Assembly: GCA_018292915.2 (NCBI GenBank)
Contig: JACVVK020000005.1
Span: 4,822,001 to 4,886,000 of the forward strand
Source: Batillaria attramentaria
Lineage: Eukaryota > Mollusca > Gastropoda > Batillariidae
Direction of reading: 5' to 3'
Length of the DNA: 64,000 bases
A program made the position numbers and the translations under genes. How positions within the stretch are numbered: the stretch's first letter is position 1; every line of letters starts with the position of its first letter. This document shows, in pieces, positions 36,001 through 46,274 of this stretch. The notes beneath the pieces were generated by a model. The model was given only the letters and a program-made list of their open reading frames with translations, did no database searches and was not told the origin of the DNA.

Positions 36001-39000
36001 TTTGGTTGTTTTTTTTAACCTCAGCAGTTCCCCAGCTGGGTGGCTATTAGGAAAAGGTTTAAATACAGCATGGGTGAGCCATGGTAAATCTGTTTATGAA
36101 ATGTAATTTTAGGAAGAATATTTTCTTTTTAAAAGAGTGATAGGTATAACAACGAACGAAAAACATCATTAATGAAGATTGGTTTATTATGCATTTTTTT
36201 TTTTTTTTTTTTTTCAGGTCTGGAGTGACTCCTAAACTGGGTAAAGCCTCTGCGGAGTTCCAAGTCAGTAAGAGCCAGTCTTTCTGCAAGCTATTAATTA
36301 TTAATCTACAGTTCTTAAAATTGTGTGTGAAAACACAAAGCTGTTTTTTGCTGCTCTGATCACAAACTGGTGATTTCTTGACTGCTCTCTCTGGGTTATG
36401 TTTTTGTGAATTCCTCAGGTTTGGGTGGAACGGAGAGAAAATGAGAATATGCAAGGGTTTAAAACCTCTGTGTTCGCAATGCCGCAGAGATGGAAGACTC
36501 TCGCTTTTGAAGCACTGAGACTGTTTGCCAGGTAGAAGGATGCTTCCTTTTGCCACCATGACTGTTTACATGGCTTCTTGGCTTCTAGTATTAGAGAATA
36601 TGACTTTCTTTGAGCCTACCGTCCATTCCTGAACAGGTTGGGACTCGACAAATCTGAAGAAAATAGCCACCAGTCAGTGCCGTCTATTCTGCTCAGTATG
36701 CGACACACTTCTAAAACAACATATATGCTGGCCAGAGAGCCATCATAATGGTTTCGGATACTGTAATGTGACCCAAGTGACTGATAATGCACAGATTAAA
36801 GTCCGTATGTTTGTAATGAATTTTGAGAGGGAAAACTGCCGCTTACAAAGCTCTGAGGCTGTCTGCCAGATGAATATAAAAATTAATTTCTTCTTAGCCA
36901 TTGTTACTGTATTCATGACTTTGCGGCTTCTCATAGTAGAGAAACGTGACTTTCATTGGCCTAACACTTCCATATATATATCTGTACTGCACGCCGATAC
37001 CACCAAGTTGCTAAAATTAGCCGCCAGCCAGCACTGTCCAGTGGGTGTTCAGTCCACTGGGTGTTCAGTCCACAAGCAAATAACATCATCTGCCCAGTAC
37101 ACTGTGCATTTCTGTGTACGTAGAGCAACAAATACGACAACCAGAGTCACCACGATGGTTTCAGGTGCTGTGCCATGTCCCAAGTGACTGGTTCTGATTC
37201 ACAGATTATGCGCATTCGATGAAAAGTTTTCCACATGCTGTCGTGCGCCTGTCGTACGTACCAAGACGTCAAGGGGCAGCAAAATAGTGCTACATGTTTT
37301 TTCACTACCGTGTTATCTAATTCGCATGTTTTGTTTGTTGTTGCTCTTGTGTGTTTAAAATAATCACAGTCAGGTGATGGGTTTGAGGATGTGCTATCGT
37401 GTTACATCATGTTGTAATTGTATGCCTTTGACCAGGAAGTGGGTTAGGACCACTGGTTAGGACTGGTCATATGGTGGTTGCCTTTGAAAAGAAGATCGGT
37501 GGTGCACTGATCAGCAGTGTAAAGAGGAAGTGACTTGATCATCTTCTCAGCTGAATTGAGAAGCCCAATCATTTGAGTCATTTGAGACACGCCTTTTGGG
37601 GGGGGGGGGGGGCCCATCGTGACATAATGACCCATGTGATGCGAATTGTTTTAGGAAGATGCAGTGACTTTTGTAACAGCAGAACGCGGAAAACTTGTTC
37701 AGCGTGCTCAAGAGACTGCTTTTCTTTTCATAAGCATCGCTTGGCTGTGAACTGTGTGTGTTCCAAGATACTTCTTGGTTTGCTGGCTGCTGCTCACAAC
37801 AGACACTCCAAGCGCTGTCTATCTCAGCTGGACTTGTCACAACTCTGGGATTAGAAATACTGGCACTGACCCAGTGTGAACAGAAATTGGAAAATTAAAT
37901 TATTGAAATAATAATAATGAAAACAAAAATGGAAACTGGCAAAATGTGGCTTGAAGAATACGGAGAGGTTATAAGATGCATGGAAAAAATTAAAAAAAGA
38001 AGTGAGAGTACCTGTTTGGTGTTGAATCCCCATTCTGATTGTTTTGCACTGTCTTTATTTCCAGGGCAAGCTTACACCTCAGGAGAGGTTGAAGCGGAAA
38101 ATGCAGGCACAGCTCAACAAGCAATGTGAGTTACGCTTTGAGATTCAAGAGTCAAACACCACTCCATGATTTTATCCTCTTTTTTGGTGTTTTTTTTTTT
38201 TTTTTTTTTTGGTTAGGTTTAAGAAGTTTTTTGTTTTTGTTTTTTGTTTTAACATGGTTTAACAGATTGTTTTAGTATTAAAAGGATTTTAAAGAGGTTT
38301 GTAACATTTTTTTAAGGTTGTACATGTATGCTGTTTTAAGGTCAGCGTAGTGTGTTTGATCTACATTTTGTGCTTGTGTTGCATGCTTCAAAACTTATGA
38401 CACCACACTTTGCTGTAAGTTGCTGGTAATTGTAGATGACTTGGTTGCTATAAACTGAAAAATTTGCAGGACTTTGGCATTTTGCTTGCCAAACAAATAT
38501 ACTGGCTGTTTCATTTCAGACAAGGCAGACAAAAAGGCTGAAGTGTCAAAGCTCTCCAAAATTGAGCAAGAGAGAATGGTAAGCCAAGTTCAGCATCATT
38601 TTAGTACATCTTAGCGTTTCTGACTGGAGCAGAAGATTTATGCTTATGCCTTCTTGATGCTTTCTTTTCTTTCTTGGTATTGTTCTACTGATGAAGAAAA
38701 CTGTCCCTTTGTATTATGTAATATTTATGTCAATTTGCGTGATGTCAGGTGACAATATTTTTTCTTTTTGTGGTTGAATTACGCTGTATAATCCATGTGC
38801 AGCTATGCTACTGGTCTTGAAGAAGGCTTAACAAAGTGAAAAAATCAAGGATGCTGTGAACATTTATGTTGTTTTTCTTCTTTTAAACATTGTTCTGATG
38901 TCAAGTTGTATACCCTTCTTGTGTAAAGGACCGCGAGGAAGAGCTGCGCATGCGGACGATGGAAATGCGGCGGAGAGAACGAGAAAAACGGCATAAGGAA

Positions 39001-39866
39001 CTTGAGCAGCTGGAAAGAGAACGGCACATGCGGCGGGGCGGCAGTGGTAGCAGAAGCAGCGAAGACGACAGTCCCCGTCATCGACATCGAGATAGAAGCT
39101 ACAGTCGTAGTTTGTCGCCCATGGAAACAGGGGGAAAATATGACAGGTGTGTCTTGTGTTTCTTACAATTCTTTACAGAATTCTTAACCTTGATGTTGGA
39201 GGAAGGAAGTCCTAAATGTTTGGCTTAAACAGGTTTGCTTGTTCAGATACAAGAAACCACTTCTCAGCATTTGACAAGACAAACTTATAGTATGCTCAAT
39301 AAACATTCATTTACAGCAAACTAACTTTGCAGTGGCAGACCACAATGTCCCAAATGCTTTGTTTTGCACCTAAATGTTTGCTGAATTCAATTGTAGAAAA
39401 AGGTCAGACTTCTCTCCGTATTTTCACATGCACTGACAAGGCAAAAGGGAAGTTGTGTTGTAAATCTAGATGTCTAGATTTAGATCTAGAAATCTATAAA
39501 ATCACACACCTCCTCCCCCCCCCCCCCCCCCCCCCCATCTGGTGCGCCTTTTCGGTGTCTACTGTCATACAAACCAACCAGAGATATCCTCTACTGGTGA
39601 AGTGTTTTGAGATGGAAATACTGAAAACTTGTTGGCTTTCTTTGCTTTCTGGTTTGAACCTGCCTTTGCTGGCAGAGATAGAAGATGAAAAGATTTTTGC
39701 ACATCTTCCCCATCTGATCGTGTTGCTGTGTTATTTATAACCGTTGTGATTTATTTATTTATTTATTCTTTTGGCATTTTTTTTTTTCCTGTGCAGATCT
39801 GGCTCAAGGTCAAGGTCAAGATCACGTTCCTCTTCTTCAGATCGAGTTGGACTGGTTTCTTACTAG
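27374..39866 (+). CDS. CLASRP: CLK4-associating serine/arginine-rich protein (SWAP2/SFRS16 family)
   Basis: Complete gene. Coding exons: 27374-27472, 28122-28219, 28452-28550, 28788-28870, 29650-29734, 30147-30301, 30649-30745, 31017-31095, 31384-31457, 32969-33010, 33577-33777, 34623-35117, 35460-35618, 36218-36263, 38065-38125, 38520-38578, 38929-39146 and 39797-39866. They keep one frame to TAG and give 739 aa (human about 674). The SWAP N-terminal domain begins MWHEARRQERKIRGLMVDYK, with MMPWQGDTSNMIDRFDVRAH and CNYERYR. An acidic run lies at about 185-200, then MLRKDKEE and RRERRAFKEKQLRGRRISPP. A large RS domain lies mainly in the 34623-35117 exon, and a basic coiled C-terminus (KLTPQERLKRKMQ, REEELRMRTMEMRRREREKR) ends with a short RS tail. 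The family is nuclear, binds CLK4 and modulates alternative splicing. The donor at 33777 (GTGTTT) and the small 36218-36263 exon are the least certain borders. Confidence 0.95.
29099..29634. repeat. 75-bp tandem array, seven copies, in CLASRP intron
   Basis: The core phrase 'aatagtaccgctcctctatt' recurs at 29121, 29196, 29272, 29347, 29422, 29497 and 29572, a period of 75 bp (one unit of 76). The copies are almost identical, differing mainly as tttgg versus ttta(g)g. Because 75 is divisible by three, a repetitive complement-strand reading stays open, but it is not a gene. The array ends 15 nt before the 29650 exon, taking over the polypyrimidine region of that acceptor. Confidence 0.95.
30047..30096. 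repeat. (GT)n microsatellite in CLASRP intron
   Basis: An uninterrupted GT run of about 25 units, about 50 bp upstream of the 30147 exon. Confidence 0.95.
31554..31645. mobile_element. 92-bp TTAA-ended near-perfect palindrome, copy 1
   Basis: The element runs from TTAACTCTTTGACGACGGAG to its mirror image ending in AGAGTTAA, centred exactly at 31599/31600 (CCTA|TAGG). The two 46-bp arms are complementary except at one position (AATGTCTG in the left arm, AATTTCTG in the mirror of the right arm). The TTAA at each end fits a piggyBac-type target site. It has no coding capacity and is intronic in CLASRP. Confidence 0.85.
32150..32335. repeat. Imperfect fold-back repeat with GGCA..TGCC-GAAA motif
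   Basis: The left arm (acttatcctataagaccc, cagtcaacacgtcaacgttt) is mirrored by the right arm ending 'gttgactgtaaaatgtgtct'. Arms are about 60 nt around an AT-rich centre. Each arm, read outwards from the centre, contains GTCCTGA, a short stem-loop or its remnant, then GCCGAAA. This layout recalls hammerhead-ribozyme cores found in Penelope-like elements, but the conserved CTGATGA is altered in both arms. Confidence 0.55.
33438..33552. repeat. Two-copy tandem duplication, unit about 56 bp
   Basis: The phrase 'gtgatatttgcagagagatg' and the following 'ttatgggct.cttcagtgtgtt' occur twice in succession, just upstream of the 33577 exon of CLASRP. There are few differences between copies. Confidence 0.85.
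36480..37200. repeat. Diverged tandem duplication, unit about 350 bp
   Basis: Parallel phrases occur in the same order in two successive blocks: 'tgag.ctgt.tgccag', 'cttggcttctagtattagag' versus 'gcggcttctcatagtagaga', 'tagcc.ccag.cagtgc', 'ccat.atggtttc.g', and 'cccaagtgactg' at about 36774 and 37179. The copies have diverged strongly and no exon lies inside. Confidence 0.65.
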
Positions 39867-40355
39867 GGGATGTCGGATATAACACAGGATTGGCTGATTC
39901 AGTCACTTTGCAATACATGTACAGTGTTCACCTTTGTCTTGATGCATGAACTGACTTGACAAATTCAGCATGCTTGTCAGTTGTACTTTTTTTCTTTTTT
40001 TTTTTTTAAACAGCTTAGCATACATTTAAAGGTTTTGGCATTTTTTGTTTTGCTTTAGGCCAGTCTGTTGCGGTCTAGCGACCAGTTCGTAACTGCGATG
40101 CTAAATTGTTCTTGCTTGAAAATAGATTCTTCTTCACATGTTTCAGAATACTGTATTTTGCTCATTGGTAGTGTGTGGGCTCGATAAGTAAATAACTGCA
40201 TTTCATTTTAGCTCTTCAGTACTACCTTTGGTTTGTACAGGGAAAAGATAAACGTGCGTCGTGAACAAAGTACCAGTAGTCGGCCATACCTTAGAGGATG
40301 CCTTTCTGTTGCTGGTTGTGGTTTGAGGTGACAATAAAACTTGCCTTGGATACCA
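39867..40355 (+). other. CLASRP: 3' UTR of CLASRP with AATAAA at 40333
   Basis: About 490 nt of non-coding sequence follows the TAG. The consensus AATAAA lies at 40333-40338 (gacaataaaacttgcc), followed by a GT-containing stretch, so cleavage is expected near 40355. No other strong signal precedes it. Confidence 0.75.
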
Positions 40356-42560
40356 GGTCGCAGGCTTAGTTGTTCGCAGAGGAATTCATGCGCAAAAATC
40401 CTACGTCATAAAAAAAGAAAAGAAAAAAAAGATTGAATGATTTTGTTGTTGTTGTTGTTGCAGCGACTCGGTCATCATAAGTTGGACATTAGGTTGTATT
40501 ATTTGCACTTGGTGGTAGACATGTTTTGCTGTGTACAAATAGATGAGGTAGGCAGTTTGTTCAAGTCTCCATGTGAAATCTGGGGGAAATCCCAACCCTA
40601 CAGCAACCCATACTTTTTGGCACGACAGCTGAACAAGTCCACCAGGGTCAGCTCACTTTTCGTCTCAGTGTGAATCAGAATGTGCTAGCCTATCCAACAG
40701 AAAGCAAAGCATATTGAATTGAGAATTGTTTTGTCAGTCGAGTTAAAATGTTTGTGTGAGAGTGCCAGGTATTTTTGGAGGCTGGTTTAAGCAAATTGAG
40801 ACTAAGGTCTGGCCCTACATTGGTTTGTCATCTGTCTGTCATCTGTGTATGAGACACTTTGACGTAGCATTTTTTCTGGGACTACAGGCACCAACTTTTG
40901 CATGTTTATGGACATTTACAAGACTTTTCCAAACAAACCCGTAAGAATGACCGTCTTTACTGTACATGTTTTCCGGGAGACATTTTTGGCTGTTATTCGT
41001 TGGGTTTGAAAAGTAATTGTACAAGTGAACCAAAGAAACTTCTGCACTCGTTTACATACATTTGTGTCAGCTTTTCTGCATTTGTTGTGTTTGTAAATAC
41101 ACGCATGCAAGACTGGGTTCTTTTCAAATGTTGCAACCAGTCTGATGGAAGTTCTGTGTGAAGAAAATACAGGAAGAAATGAACCCACACTGTGTGCATT
41201 TTCCTTCTTTGTGGCATGTTGTGTATGTGACTGTGTTTGTGTTCATTTTTCACGTCAGATATATATTAACCTACTTGAATTCAACCTGTTTCGGTTTATT
41301 GTTTACCCGATATGATAATTTTATTACAGTTAAAAACTTCAAACAAATAGTGGTCTTTCATTTACTATTTAGAACAGCACAAGGGGTCAATGCAGCTCAT
41401 CTGGGGTAGTTCGTCCACTGGGGAGAGCAAAGGTATACCAGTTATATTCAGTGGGAGCAAATGTACTCCAGCTCTCTACACAGCGGGGTGATTGTATTCA
41501 CACCCTTCAGTCCAGTCACTCTCCCGTTACTGCCTTGCTATTTCCTCAAAGCTCGTTTCTGGTGAGCGAAATTGTTACAAATTACAACCGATACTATACA
41601 CACACATGACATATAATTATATATATATCTTTACCATCTGATGGCTACATTCGATTGCACCCCTTAACTCTTTGACGACGAAGCACAATTTCTAACACAC
41701 GATTTCCTATAGGAAATCGTGTGTTAGAAATTGTGCTTCGTCGTCAAAGAGTTAAGAGGTGAACTATACCAGATGAGTGTCAGTAACATTACTACACAAG
41801 AAGCAATATTTTGTGTCTTGGAACATGTAAATGTCTTGGTATGTGGCTTTAGTACTCACACACTGTTCAACTTCACCATATCACTGCATTATCAGATCCT
41901 GATTCACGAAAAAGAACTTTCGAAACTGTCACAAGACAAAATTTCAGATACATCTGTTATTTATTTATATATATTTTTTATCATGAATTCTTCCAAAAGG
42001 AGACCAGGAGGTAATGTAATGCTGCAAAAGAATCAGTTGTTAAAGGAGAAAAATATGTAATTTTTTTTCCGGGGGGGGGGGGGGGGCGTTTTGGTACAAC
42101 CTGGAAGCAGTTGAAAAATGTTATTCAAAAGTAAAAGAATAAGGCCAATGGTAGGTGGTGAACTGATAATTGCACCTGTCTAAGGTGATTTTCTCCTGCT
42201 GGGGGGGGGCACCGATAGAAGTATGATTGAGAATGGTCGTTCAATATACGGAATTGAAGTCTGGTCAGAGATGTCACATCATTAATTAAAAAAGTGTGTA
42301 ATTCGATAATGAGCAAAAAGAATAAGACAGGTTCCACTGCACATGCCAAAGCGTGTCATAAGGGAGCAAACTGCTGTTGCCTTGATTAGTGCAGTTGTCG
42401 AACTTAATGTCTGGTGGCGATCTGTGGGCTACGGAGCTATTATCTGGTCGCGTACTTTACATAGCAAAGCACTGATTAGTAGTATGTACTACATGATCGT
42501 CGATGACATCCACCAACATCAGCTGTTCGTCGCATACAACTTTTAGGGCACCTGTTCGGT
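40356..42560. other. Intergenic region after CLASRP
   Basis: Apart from the palindrome at 41664-41755 and a poly-G tract at about 42072-42086 (just downstream of a T run), I see nothing coding. Readings on both strands are short, AT-rich and without similarity I recognise. Confidence 0.6.
41664..41755. mobile_element. 92-bp TTAA-ended perfect palindrome, copy 2
   Basis: Same length, centre and ends as the element at 31554-31645, but its arms are perfectly complementary. It differs from copy 1 at three positions per arm (GGAGCGC to GAAGCAC; CTGAC to CTAAC), and each change is mirrored in the other arm. It lies 1.3 kb downstream of CLASRP. Confidence 0.9.
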
Positions 42561-42564
42561 TGTA

Positions 42565-42603
42565 CCGGAAGTGTGTCATACGTCATCAAAACAGTCACGT
42601 GAC
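42565..42603 (+). promoter_or_regulatory. Orphan promoter: ETS, CRE-like and E-box motifs clustered
   Basis: CCGGAAGT (42565-42572), TACGTCA (42579-42585) and the palindrome GTCACGTGAC (42594-42603) lie within 39 bp, about 105 bp before a consensus donor. These match ETS, CREB/ATF and USF/TFE-type sites, a combination usual at CpG promoters of housekeeping genes. The known neighbours do not explain it. Confidence 0.55.
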
Positions 42604-42708
42604 TAGGACGAAACCTTTCCAAACGTGCCTGCACCAAATACTCGGAATAGCATTACGGTTTGTCGCTGCCAGAAAACAACGAACAGGGTTTTTATCAGCA
42701 AAGTACAG
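42604..42708 (+). other. Predicted non-coding first exon with donor TACAG|GTGAGT
   Basis: The stretch after the clustered promoter motifs ends in a perfect donor at 42708/42709 and has no long frame. It would be the first exon of a plus-strand gene or lncRNA whose next exon I could not identify in the remaining 21 kb. The start is approximate. Confidence 0.4.
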
Positions 42709-45318
42709 GTGAGTTCAGTGTCATTTCATTTGATTTCGTGATTGTTTTATTTTTTATTTGAGATGAATGCCTTGATTTTTGCATGGAGGCAGGGAATGAT
42801 CTTGATCGTGAAATCAAGTTCGGCCCGTTCCTCTGATTGTGTCAAGCATACTCAGCGAAGTGTTTTGCTGTACTCCCTGCCGTTGCAAAGAAATTGGTTC
42901 TGTGCTACATGGACATTATGAGGCTTTAACTTGAAACTATACATGCCTTTTTAGCATTCAGTGTACACTTGTCATGGCAGAAATTTGCTACCTGAGCAGC
43001 TTGATGGCCCTGCCCAAGATCGCGTGTGTCTTGAGTCACTGGACATTTTATACTGGTAATAAAGTGGTAGGCTTCCGGGGATTGGCGATCAAGTATTTTT
43101 GTTTTGTTTTTTTATTGTCTAGACTGATCAGCAGTCACTTTAATATTAATAGACCTAAAGAGATTGTGTGTGTGGCGTGTGACAATTTAAGACTGGTAAG
43201 GGAGAGAGAGAGAGAGAGATCCAGATACACAGATGATCATTATGATGACATCAGATTTAGTGACAGTTGTAAAACCAAAGACCCTTTGTTAAACTAAAAC
43301 AATTTCAGCAGTGTTTTTCATTTCATATAGCCTAAGGATGAATCATTTGAGTAATCATTATGATTAATTATCATTATTGTTGTTATTATTATACATACAT
43401 ACATGTGCTTTCTAATCTAAGTGTTCCCATGACTTTTGACTGTACAGCACTAGTTAAGAAAACTTATAACGGGATATCCTGTGGAAGTGCCCTGTTTTTA
43501 CCAATGATATTTCAACACAGTAGACATTCACAGCTGGATGTATGATTCACACCTAAGCTGCTGCTCCTTAGCCTTTTAACCCGGGGTGGATACAGACACC
43601 ATTACATCTGAAAGAAGCAAAGAGGATGGAGGGATGGAAGATGATTTAGATTTATGGTACATTTATACCATGATTTATGGTAGATTTTAATAGCACTATT
43701 CACACACACACACTGACACAGTAACGATTTAGGAAGTGACCGAATGGCTTTGAGAGCAGAGCAGTTCCTGTCTAGTTCAAGTTGAAGTGTCTTGGTTCAT
43801 GAGGCTTCCTGAAGTGATATCCGGTGTCACTTGAGCTGTGCATGCTTTTCTTGTGAGCTAGTGAATTTTTGAAGTGCCATCTGTGTTATACTCAAAGTCT
43901 TTCTTCTTCACATGTTGGGATCACATGTTTACAGTGGCCATATAGTATACAAGAGAAACTGAGAGAGTGGGAGAGTGGTCCATAGAGCTGTTCAGTGACA
44001 GCTGTAGTCCAGAATTTGAGATCAAAATCAGGAAAAGAATGTTACCTCAGTTTCATAGCATCTGGACAGTGTAATCCTTGCTGAGCTGTTATCCATTCAG
44101 TGACACAACATGACAGGAGTTAGTTACTTCAGGTCAAAGTGAATCCAGAACTACTGCAGATGAAAAATTCCAGGTAAACATGGACTTCAAAAACGCATAT
44201 ATGCATACATTTGTGAAATTCGTGAAATCCATTGATCAGCCTGGCTAGTATAGCAAATGTGGGCCTTTTGTACAGGCGAAAGAAAGGACCCAGTGGAAAC
44301 AGCTGGCCATAAGAAGGTTATTTTCGATCAACGAATGTTTCAAGTTGCTACCACAAATTCATGTTACCCAATTTCAGTACAGTTTTCCAGTATCATGAGT
44401 GAGGGGATATGTTAAGAATGTATTACAACAGAAAGTATGTTATTGTTATAAATAAGTTTATATAAATAAGTTTATGTATGTATATATAGGCAATTAAATA
44501 AGCTAGCCATCTGTGTAAAAAAAAAAAAAAAAACATTATTAAAGCGTAATATAGAGTACTGTTCAAGTGTGTTCAAGTATGTAATATATTATATATCCAT
44601 GCACTGTTCTCATAATTAGTGATACAGTGTTTCTGCACCAATCTATGGTGTGCATTATTTTAACAGATCTGTATTTTCTATAAAAACATGTAAAATTTAT
44701 GTACACATGTATACATACCAATAGTGACCGTCAGTCTTGAAATTGTGACAGATTAATCAGAAAGTAACAACATCAAAGTGAAGATAAATGAAACAAGACA
44801 GAGGTGTGTTAGGTTTCTTCTCTGTGTGTGTTTGAAGCGTGCAACAAAAGTTGACCTACTCCATCAGCTTGACCCCAGCATTGTAGCTAGACCTATTGAT
44901 CAGGCAAAGATGCCTGTCGCACTGTGCCAAGGTAGACACAGAATGTCACTGTACCGCCACGCAAACCAGATCATTACTGTGGTTTGCCGCTTGTTTGTGT
45001 AGTCCACTGCTCCTGGTTTGTCAGTGCTTCCAGTGCTGGTCATATCACCATGTACTAGTCCTAGATCTCTTTCTGTTCATTGATCTATTGTGCTGCTGTC
45101 ATGGTAGTCACTGGTACTCAACATTAGATGTGCTTGGTAGAACTTTGGAAACTACATGTACACTGGTACTGATGCTTGTCTGTACGTGTATACATCATAT
45201 ATATATATTTATACCACTCTACCACTATTACAAGTCATGGTATAAAATCCATAATTCACCACATGTGGTATAAACATTGTACTCATGACAACCACGCGTG
45301 AATTTTATGGCTGTACCT
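42709..45318. other. Non-coding stretch; A-run after AATTAAATAAG at 44520
   Basis: No recognised protein. A frame starting at 42974 can be read for 107 codons, but its end is made of a GA microsatellite (43201-43219) and it has no recognisable domain. A run of about 17 A at about 44517-44533 follows 'caattaaataag', which could be the poly(A) end of a retroposed transcript. Confidence 0.45.
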
Positions 45319-45720
45319 AAAGGCCATGTCACACGAGAGGGCAAAAACACTTGAAAACATTGTTTTCATGTTTCGCTGCGAAACAGTGTGTTTTGTCGTG
45401 TGACATACTTCACAACAATGTTTTCAAAACACTGTTTCGATCGTGTTTTCAGTTTTAGTGCCTGCCCTAAAATCCGAAAACATGTTTAATATGTGTTTCA
45501 ACCGATGAAAGCCGCCGTGCGGAGTGTCAAGTGACACCTTCCCGTATCCGCTCAGTCAACATGTATGTTTAAGGAAAAGAGACATCGACTTTACCCAGAA
45601 ACCCCATCCAGAGGTATTTCATACGCATTGAAGTTCTACATACAAGAAAAGGGTGTCTAGTAAGGTAGGAATGTCTTGACCGTAGCAGGGAAACTTGTTT
45701 TCAGTGTGACATCGCCTTAA
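45319..45720. mobile_element. MITE with AAGGC-ATGTCACAC terminal inverted repeats
   Basis: The left end AAAGGCCATGTCACACGAG is mirrored by the right end GTGTGACATCGCCTTAA. The inverted repeats match at 14 of 15 positions (AAGGCCATGTCACAC against AAGGCGATGTCACAC). The 400-bp interior contains several self-complementary 'gaaaac..gttttc' phrases and no transposase. The target duplication could not be fixed. Confidence 0.7.
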
Positions 45721-46142
45721 AGAGTGAACAGGTATTACCCCTAGCAGTGTTCCAGCAGTGTGTTCTGGTGAAAGGATTTGCGTCACAATATGACGCGAAA
45801 AGGGACTAAAGAATAATTTACGTCACGACATGACGTAGTTCGACTTCGTACAGAAATGGGGACGAAGGCGCTTTGCCAGTCGCTTGACGTGGAATTGTTG
45901 ATCTTTTGCTGCGTGTTATCAACAAGCGGTCGTGTTTGTGACAAGCGTAAGCCTAGTTCCAGTTCTCTACTAAGACGGAGGCTTCGAAACGGAAAAGCTG
46001 ACTTCTCAAAGCCTATGGACAAAGCGAGGTAAAGCACCTCAGTCAGTGATGTCGCGTGAAGCATTTGGATTGCCGATGTCAGCTTTCAAATCAAAGACTT
46101 GAAATGCAGGTAGGGACGTGGTATAAATAATTTTCCCAATTC

Positions 46143-46274
46143 GGTGCCCCCGATTACGTAAAATACACCACACTCGTTTGTTGATTTCGACCGTAAAACT
46201 GCTCGTTAAAACTCGCAGTTTTACGGTCGAAATCAACAAACTCGTGTGGTGTATTTTCCGTAATCGGGGGCACC
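46143..46274. mobile_element. 132-bp fold-back element
   Basis: The left arm begins GGTGCCCCCGATTACG and the right arm is its mirror, ending CGTAATCGGGGGCACC. Each arm is about 60 nt, with only a few mismatches (near TAAAAT/GAAAAT and CTCG/CGAG). The loop is 12 nt (46203-46214). It has no coding capacity. Confidence 0.85.

Noticed and set aside
42974..43297. 107-codon plus-strand frame after the orphan promoter
   Set aside because: The C-terminal part is a GA microsatellite (RERERER). There is no recognisable domain and no acceptor placing it after the 42708 donor.
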